The position numbers and the translations under genes were made by a program. Below are positions 60,279-64,000 of a stretch of DNA of 64,000 bases, in pieces (the stretch's first letter is position 1; every line of letters starts with the position of its first letter). The notes beneath the pieces are model-generated. The model searched no databases. It saw only the letters and a list, made by a program, of their open reading frames with translations, and was not told the origin of the DNA. The DNA is from Acidimicrobiaceae bacterium. Lineage in GTDB: Bacteria; Actinomycetota; Acidimicrobiia; Acidimicrobiales; UBA8190. Where the stretch lies: positions 49,751-113,750 of the forward strand of contig PLZB01000028.1 in the NCBI GenBank assembly GCA_003151955.1, read 5' to 3'.

Positions 60279-60998
60279 TCAGGGCCGGGGCAGGAACGCC
60301 GCCACCGTCTTGTAGCAGTAGCCGCTCCTGGGGGCGCTCAGGGCCACCACCAGGTAGTGGGGCTTGAAGCCCAGGGCGGCGGCCAGGTCTTTCCCCGAGA
60401 GCCGGTCCCGGCGGCCGGCCCAGAGGGCGGCGATGGCCCGGCGGTCCTCGACGGGGAGCCAGTTGTCGCTCCGGGGCCCCCCGAACCGGGCCCAGACCGA
60501 CTCGTCGGCCCGCCGCCTGAAGAGGAGCGGACCCCGGAGGGGGACGACCAGGGCCACCGAGGGCCGCATCCCGTGGAACTCCCAGTAGGGGGAGGAGGTC
60601 CCGGGGAAGCCCAGGAGATGGTCCTCGGTCGGGGCGACGAGGTGCCGGAGGACGGTCCGGGCCCGCCGGCCCCGGAGGCTCCCCACCCCGTCGGGGATTC
60701 CCTCCACGGTGATTGCCTCGGGTTGGGCCAGGTCGTCGCACTCGGGGTCGGCGGCCACGACGGCGTCGATGACGTCAAAGGGAGAGAGATCGGGGGGCCG
60801 CTCCTCCTCCCAGGTCACCTGGAGCCGGACCAGGGCCCCACTGGCCAGGTCGACGGCGGGGACGTCGTCGGTGCAGGCCAGGACCAGGAACCGCCGGGTC
60901 CCGACGGGCTGGAGGGGGAGCCGCCGCCGGCCCGGTCGTCCCGCACCGGCCCCCGACCGTCCCTGCTCCGCCGGCGGGCCGGCCGGAGCCTTCCTCAC
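60279..60998 (-). CDS. Conserved protein of unknown function
   Basis: A 239-residue protein with a low-complexity Arg/Gly-rich start, then a folded part from about residue 30: [53 protein letters not shown] and a C-terminal [12 protein letters not shown]. No known motif is recognised. The GTG start overlaps the YyaL-like gene stop (GTGA), so it is translated from the same mRNA. The start may lie further inside given the disordered N-terminus. Confidence 0.55.
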   Translation of the reverse strand: MRKAPAGPPAEQGRSGAGAGRPGRRRLPLQPVGTRRFLVLACTDDVPAVDLASGALVRLQVTWEEERPPDLSPFDVIDAVVAADPECDDLAQPEAITVEGIPDGVGSLRGRRARTVLRHLVAPTEDHLLGFPGTSSPYWEFHGMRPSVALVVPLRGPLLFRRRADESVWARFGGPRSDNWLPVEDRRAIAALWAGRRDRLSGKDLAAALGFKPHYLVVALSAPRSGYCYKTVAAFLPRP

Positions 60999-63046
60999 CG
61001 GCGGTGCCCGGCCAGGGCGGTGGCGTCGGCATGGCGCTCGGCGTCGAGCCGGGCCAGGAGCTGCTCGGCCGTCGAGGCCGGGGTCTGGCAGACGAACCGG
61101 CGACAGACGTAGCCGGCTCCCTCGGCCCGGCCCTCCCAGAGGGGGCTCCCCGTCGGCTCCCCCCAGGCCAGGACCACGGTGGGCTCGAACCGGCTCCGGA
61201 CCGCCCCGACCAGGTCGGGACGGTCCCCGGTCACGACCACCTCGGTGGTCCCCCCCGAGGCCAGGGCACAGCCCGCCACCACGTTGGCCAGGGCCAGGGG
61301 ATGCTCGACGGCAACTGGGACGAGGAGCTCGAGGAGCTCCTGGCCGGCGTCGGTCAGGGCCGGGTCGCCGGCCAGGGCCCCGAGCCGGAGGAAGGCGGTG
61401 GCCGCCACCGAGTTGGCCGAGGGGGTGGCCCCATCGAGGAGGTCCATGGGCCGGACGACGAGGGCCTCGGCGTCGGAGCCGGTCGTGAAGAGCAGGCCCT
61501 CTCCGGGCTCGGCCCGGAAGAGCCGGAGGAGCTCAGTGGCGGTGGAGGTGGCCCGCTCCAACCAGCGGGGCTCCCCGGTGAGCTCGGCCATCCGGGTCAG
61601 GGCGTCGACGAGCCAGGCGTAGTCGGCGGCGTAGGCGAGGTGCCGGGCCCGGCCCTCCTGCCAGGACCGCAGGAGCCGGCCGTCCTCGGGCCGGCGGAGC
61701 TCGGCCCAGAGGAACTCAGCCACCCTCACGGCGGCGTCGGCCCAGTCGGCCCGTCCAGTGGCCCCGGCGGCCTCGGCCAGCGCCGAGCAGAACATGGCGT
61801 TCCACTCGGTCAGGACCTTGTCGTCGAGGCCCGGTCGGACCCTGGAGGAGCGGGCCTCGAAGAGTCGGATCCGGCTGGCCTCGATCGAGTCGGGCCGGGC
61901 CAGGGGGGCGCCGACGGGTCGGCGGAGGATGGACTTCCCCTCGAAGTTGGGTCCGTCGGCGACCCCGTACCAGGCGGCGGCCTCGGCGGCGGCCTCCGGG
62001 CCGAGGACGTCCTCGAGCTCCTCGGGGCTCCAGACGTAGAATTTCCCCTCGACCCCCTCGGAGTCGGCGTCCTCGGCCGAGTAGAGGCCCCCGGCCGGGG
62101 AGGCCAGGTCCCGCAGGACGTAGCCGATCGTCTCCTCCACGACCTGGAGCCAGGCCGGGTCCCCCGTGACCTGCCAACCGTGGAGGAAGGCCCGGGTCAG
62201 GCCGGCCTGGTCGTAGAGCATCTTCTCGAAGTGGGGGACCGTCCAGCTCGGGTCGACCGAGTACCGGGAGAAGCCCCCACCCAGATGGTCGTAGAGGCCC
62301 CCGGCGGCCATCGCCCCCAAGGTGGTCGTGGCCATGACCAGGGTCCGGTCGTCGCCGGCCAGCCGATGGTGGCGCAGGACGAGATCGATCTGGGTGGGCT
62401 GGGGGAACTTCGGGGCCGGCCCGAATCCGCCCCAGGTTCCGTCGAAGCGGTCGGCCAGCTCCTCGGTGACCCCCTGGAGGAGCTCCCCGGCCAGGGCGAC
62501 CAGGTCGGGGCCGCCGGCGGCGTCGAGTGAGAAGGAGTCGGGGAGGGTCGTCCGCCGGCCGATGGCGGAGGCGAGGGCGGTGGCCTGCTCCTCGATCTCC
62601 TCCCGCCGCTCCCTCCAGGCCTCGTCGATGGCGTCCATGACCCGCCGGAAGCTCGGCATCCCGTGGGAGTCCCGCTTCGGGTAGTAGGTCCCGGCGAAGA
62701 AGGGCCGGCCGTCCGGGGTCATGAAGACCGTCATGGGCCAGCCCCCGTGGCCGGTCAGGGCCTGGGTGGCCTCCATGTAGACGGCGTCGACGTCGGGCCG
62801 CTCCTCCCGGTCCACCTTGACCGCCACGAACCGGGCGTTCAGCTCGGCCGCCGTCTCGAGGTCCTCGAAGGACTCGTGGGCCATGACATGGCACCAGTGA
62901 CAGGCCGAGTAGCCCACCGAGAGGAGGAGGGGCCGGTCCTCCTCTCGGGCCCGGGCGAAGGCCTCCTCCCCCCAGGGGTACCAGTCGACCGGGTTGTCGG
63001 CGTGCTGGCGGAGGTAGGGGGAGGTCTCGTCGGCGAGGCGGTTCAC
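60995..63046 (-). CDS. YyaL-like thioredoxin/DUF255 protein
   Basis: A 683-residue protein of the DUF255/SSP411 family. The N-terminal thioredoxin-like domain has [18 protein letters not shown] (CxxC motif) and [11 protein letters not shown]. The rest is an alpha/alpha-barrel of the glucosamine-isomerase/mannosyl-like type with [18 protein letters not shown] and [18 protein letters not shown]. Function is unclear; family members have been tied to thiol chemistry. The GTG start is preceded by TAGCAT at eight bases and by an AGAGG. Confidence 0.9.
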   Translation of the reverse strand: MNRLADETSPYLRQHADNPVDWYPWGEEAFARAREEDRPLLLSVGYSACHWCHVMAHESFEDLETAAELNARFVAVKVDREERPDVDAVYMEATQALTGHGGWPMTVFMTPDGRPFFAGTYYPKRDSHGMPSFRRVMDAIDEAWRERREEIEEQATALASAIGRRTTLPDSFSLDAAGGPDLVALAGELLQGVTEELADRFDGTWGGFGPAPKFPQPTQIDLVLRHHRLAGDDRTLVMATTTLGAMAAGGLYDHLGGGFSRYSVDPSWTVPHFEKMLYDQAGLTRAFLHGWQVTGDPAWLQVVEETIGYVLRDLASPAGGLYSAEDADSEGVEGKFYVWSPEELEDVLGPEAAAEAAAWYGVADGPNFEGKSILRRPVGAPLARPDSIEASRIRLFEARSSRVRPGLDDKVLTEWNAMFCSALAEAAGATGRADWADAAVRVAEFLWAELRRPEDGRLLRSWQEGRARHLAYAADYAWLVDALTRMAELTGEPRWLERATSTATELLRLFRAEPGEGLLFTTGSDAEALVVRPMDLLDGATPSANSVAATAFLRLGALAGDPALTDAGQELLELLVPVAVEHPLALANVVAGCALASGGTTEVVVTGDRPDLVGAVRSRFEPTVVLAWGEPTGSPLWEGRAEGAGYVCRRFVCQTPASTAEQLLARLDAERHADATALAGHRR

Positions 63047-63054
63047 GACCTCTG

Positions 63055-63060
63055 ATGCTA
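63055..63060 (-). promoter_or_regulatory. -10 element TAGCAT before the YyaL-like gene
   Basis: On the minus strand TAGCAT ends eight bases before GTG 63046, consistent with leaderless or near-leaderless initiation. Confidence 0.4.
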
Positions 63061-63088
63061 CGGCCCCCGGGGGGGACCGAGGTCGACC

Positions 63089-63622
63089 TCAGCCGGCCAC
63101 GATCGCTTTGGCCACCGCCTCGGCCTGGGCGGCGTTGTCGGGTGCGACGGCGCCGGTTCCGGTTTCGATCGTGATGGAGAAGCTCTCCGAGGAGGAGACC
63201 CAGACCTCGATCTCGGCATGCCCAAAGGCGGTGCTGGCGAAGGCGGCGGTGCCCACTCCGGACACCGGGGCCGTGGTGGGTCCCATGTCCGAGTGGGCCT
63301 GGGTGGTGAAGGCGCTCTCGGAGAGCCCGGGGGCGTTGAAGAGGACATTCACCTGGGGACCGGCCACCTGGGGACCCTGCGGACCGGTGTAGACGCAGGG
63401 TGCGGTCCCGCCGGCGGTGCCGGTCACCGGGCCGGTGAAGGTCGAGCCCATGGCCGTGGTGACGGCCGCCGCGGTCGGACACCCCTTCGTGCTCGGCGTC
63501 CCGGCCGAGGTCTGGGGCGAGCCGGCCGCCGAGGAGCTGGAGCCACTACTGGAACAGCCGGCCAGCCCGAGGGCCGGCAGGGTGACGGCGGCCAGGGCGG
63601 CAGCAAGGGGTCCGAGGCGCAT
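63089..63622 (-). CDS. Small secreted lipoprotein of unknown function
   Basis: A lipoprotein of 177 residues with a clear signal peptide ending LGLAGC, a textbook lipobox cleaved by LspA. The mature protein starts with a Ser/Gly-rich linker, then a small domain resembling mycobacterial LppP/DUF3558-like sensors with AVTTAMGSTFTGPVTG and a Cys pair (KGCPT, APCVYTG). ATG 63622 is favoured because GGAG lies six bases upstream; an in-frame ATG two codons earlier is directly against the site. A -10-like TACGCT lies at 63651-63656. Confidence 0.8.
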   Translation of the reverse strand: MRLGPLAAALAAVTLPALGLAGCSSSGSSSSAAGSPQTSAGTPSTKGCPTAAAVTTAMGSTFTGPVTGTAGGTAPCVYTGPQGPQVAGPQVNVLFNAPGLSESAFTTQAHSDMGPTTAPVSGVGTAAFASTAFGHAEIEVWVSSSESFSITIETGTGAVAPDNAAQAEAVAKAIVAG

Positions 63623-63706
63623 CGTCATCTCCAGTTTGGGGTGGTGGGGCAGCGTAGTGCTGTGACTGCCAACTTTGCCTGTTTGGGGTTGGTTGGTGGT
63701 TCCTCG

Positions 63707-64000
63707 TCAGGCTGCGGTTGCAGGCTGGGCGAGCGACTCCCCGGTGGTGTGGTGGTGATGGTGATGGTTGTCGGGGCGGGCCTCAGCGGGCCGGGGACCG
63801 TGACGGGCGCGGTGGGTGTCCATGGCGATCCGTCGGGGGTCACGCCGGGTCCGGCCGGGGAGATGTCGGCCGGCTCGACGGTGCAGGGTGGTCAGACCGG
63901 TGGAGGCGATGTTGGTGGCGCCGACGAGGTCTCGGTGGGCGGCCAGGTGGCAGGCGGTGAGGTGTTTCTGACTTAACTTAACGCGACAGATCGGGCCGGG
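63707..64000 (-). CDS. Probable IS605 OrfB/TnpB-type transposase, C-terminal fragment (cut by edge)
   Basis: The minus-strand frame is open from the window edge to the stop at 63707-63709. Near the edge it reads HLTACHLAAHRDLVGATNIAST, given here as the core CHLAAHRDLVGATNIAS. The RDLVGATNIA pattern is the C-terminal zinc-ribbon/RuvC end of actinobacterial TnpB-like proteins (Asp followed by Ala-x-Asn-Ile). A His-rich tail follows. Only one or two zinc cysteines are visible in the window, so it may be degenerate. The 63623-63706 flank has lower GC than the rest. Confidence 0.45.
   Translation of the reverse strand, partial: PGPICRVKLSQKHLTACHLAAHRDLVGATNIASTGLTTLHRRAGRHLPGRTRRDPRRIAMDTHRARHGPRPAEARPDNHHHHHHTTGESLAQPATAA

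Noticed and set aside
63218..63976. Plus-strand open frame of 252 codons at the right end
   Set aside because: It is antisense to the lipoprotein and the transposase-like frame, is Gly/Val/Thr-rich, and has no motif.
1..64000. tRNA, rRNA, CRISPR arrays
   Set aside because: Read for cloverleaf ends, rRNA-like stretches and spaced direct repeats; the only tandem repeats found are coding (ftsL, DksA-like gene) or operators.

Overview
The window is 64 kb of very GC-rich, densely coding DNA (third codon positions almost always G or C, many GTG starts, 4-base stop/start overlaps). It comes from an actinobacterium. DivIVA, SepF and YggT beside ftsZ, no ftsA, a Bpa-type proteasome activator, an actinobacterial lexA/LysM/nrdR neighbourhood and a type-2 isoleucyl-tRNA synthetase all point there. 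The mix looks most like class Acidimicrobiia, but that placement is inference; no rRNA or tRNA gene is visible to test it.

Layout. 1-6.6 kb: end of miaB, miaA, then dapF-hflX-dapC-dapD-dapE, covering tRNA A37 modification and the succinylase route to meso-diaminopimelate. 6.7-10.9 kb: FKBP lipoprotein, two alpha/beta hydrolases, a transporter fused to a DUF5522 domain, and an acetyltransferase. 10.97-16.2 kb: an SOS divergon, with lexA facing a LysM membrane protein, nrdR, a PIG-L deacetylase, dinB and an oxidoreductase; five LexA-box-like sites lie between the two arms. 16.3-19.9 kb: DUF3040 protein, ROK kinase, small unknown protein, HNH nuclease, lipoate-ligase-like protein and two DUF202 proteins. 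19.9-24.6 kb: a second-messenger island with a class III nucleotide cyclase and two tandem membrane diguanylate cyclases. 24.6-43 kb: the dcw cluster mraZ-rsmH-ftsL-ftsI-murE-mraY-murD-ftsW-murG-murC-murB-ftsQ-ftsZ-pgeF-yggS-sepF-yggT-divIVA, which lacks murF. 43-49.2 kb: ileS, a DksA-like protein, lspA, rluD and a sigma-70 factor. 49.3-53.4 kb: phosphatase, channel-like membrane protein, Rrf2 regulator, phosphodiesterase-like protein and bpa. 53.5-58.4 kb: dnaE interrupted by a 408-residue intein. 58.5-64 kb: unknown proteins, a patatin, a YyaL-like thioredoxin protein, a lipoprotein and a probable transposase fragment at the edge.

How it fits together. The dap genes supply the diamino acid that MurE adds, and the dcw genes then build and export lipid II and assemble the divisome (FtsZ, SepF, FtsQ, FtsL, FtsW, FtsI). 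The SOS divergon can stall that divisome through a LysM protein while DinB copies damaged DNA. The cyclases suggest that cAMP-like and c-di-GMP signals are co-located, possibly under a flagellar-type sigma factor.

Many starts follow a TANNNT hexamer by only 6-8 bases with no Shine-Dalgarno sequence, so leaderless transcription appears common. The strongest leads for a second look are the intein with an apparent co-conversion tract, the transporter-DUF5522 fusion, the sigma-28-like promoters of the diguanylate cyclases, the multi-box LexA region, the missing murF, and DnaA-box-like sites before dnaE.
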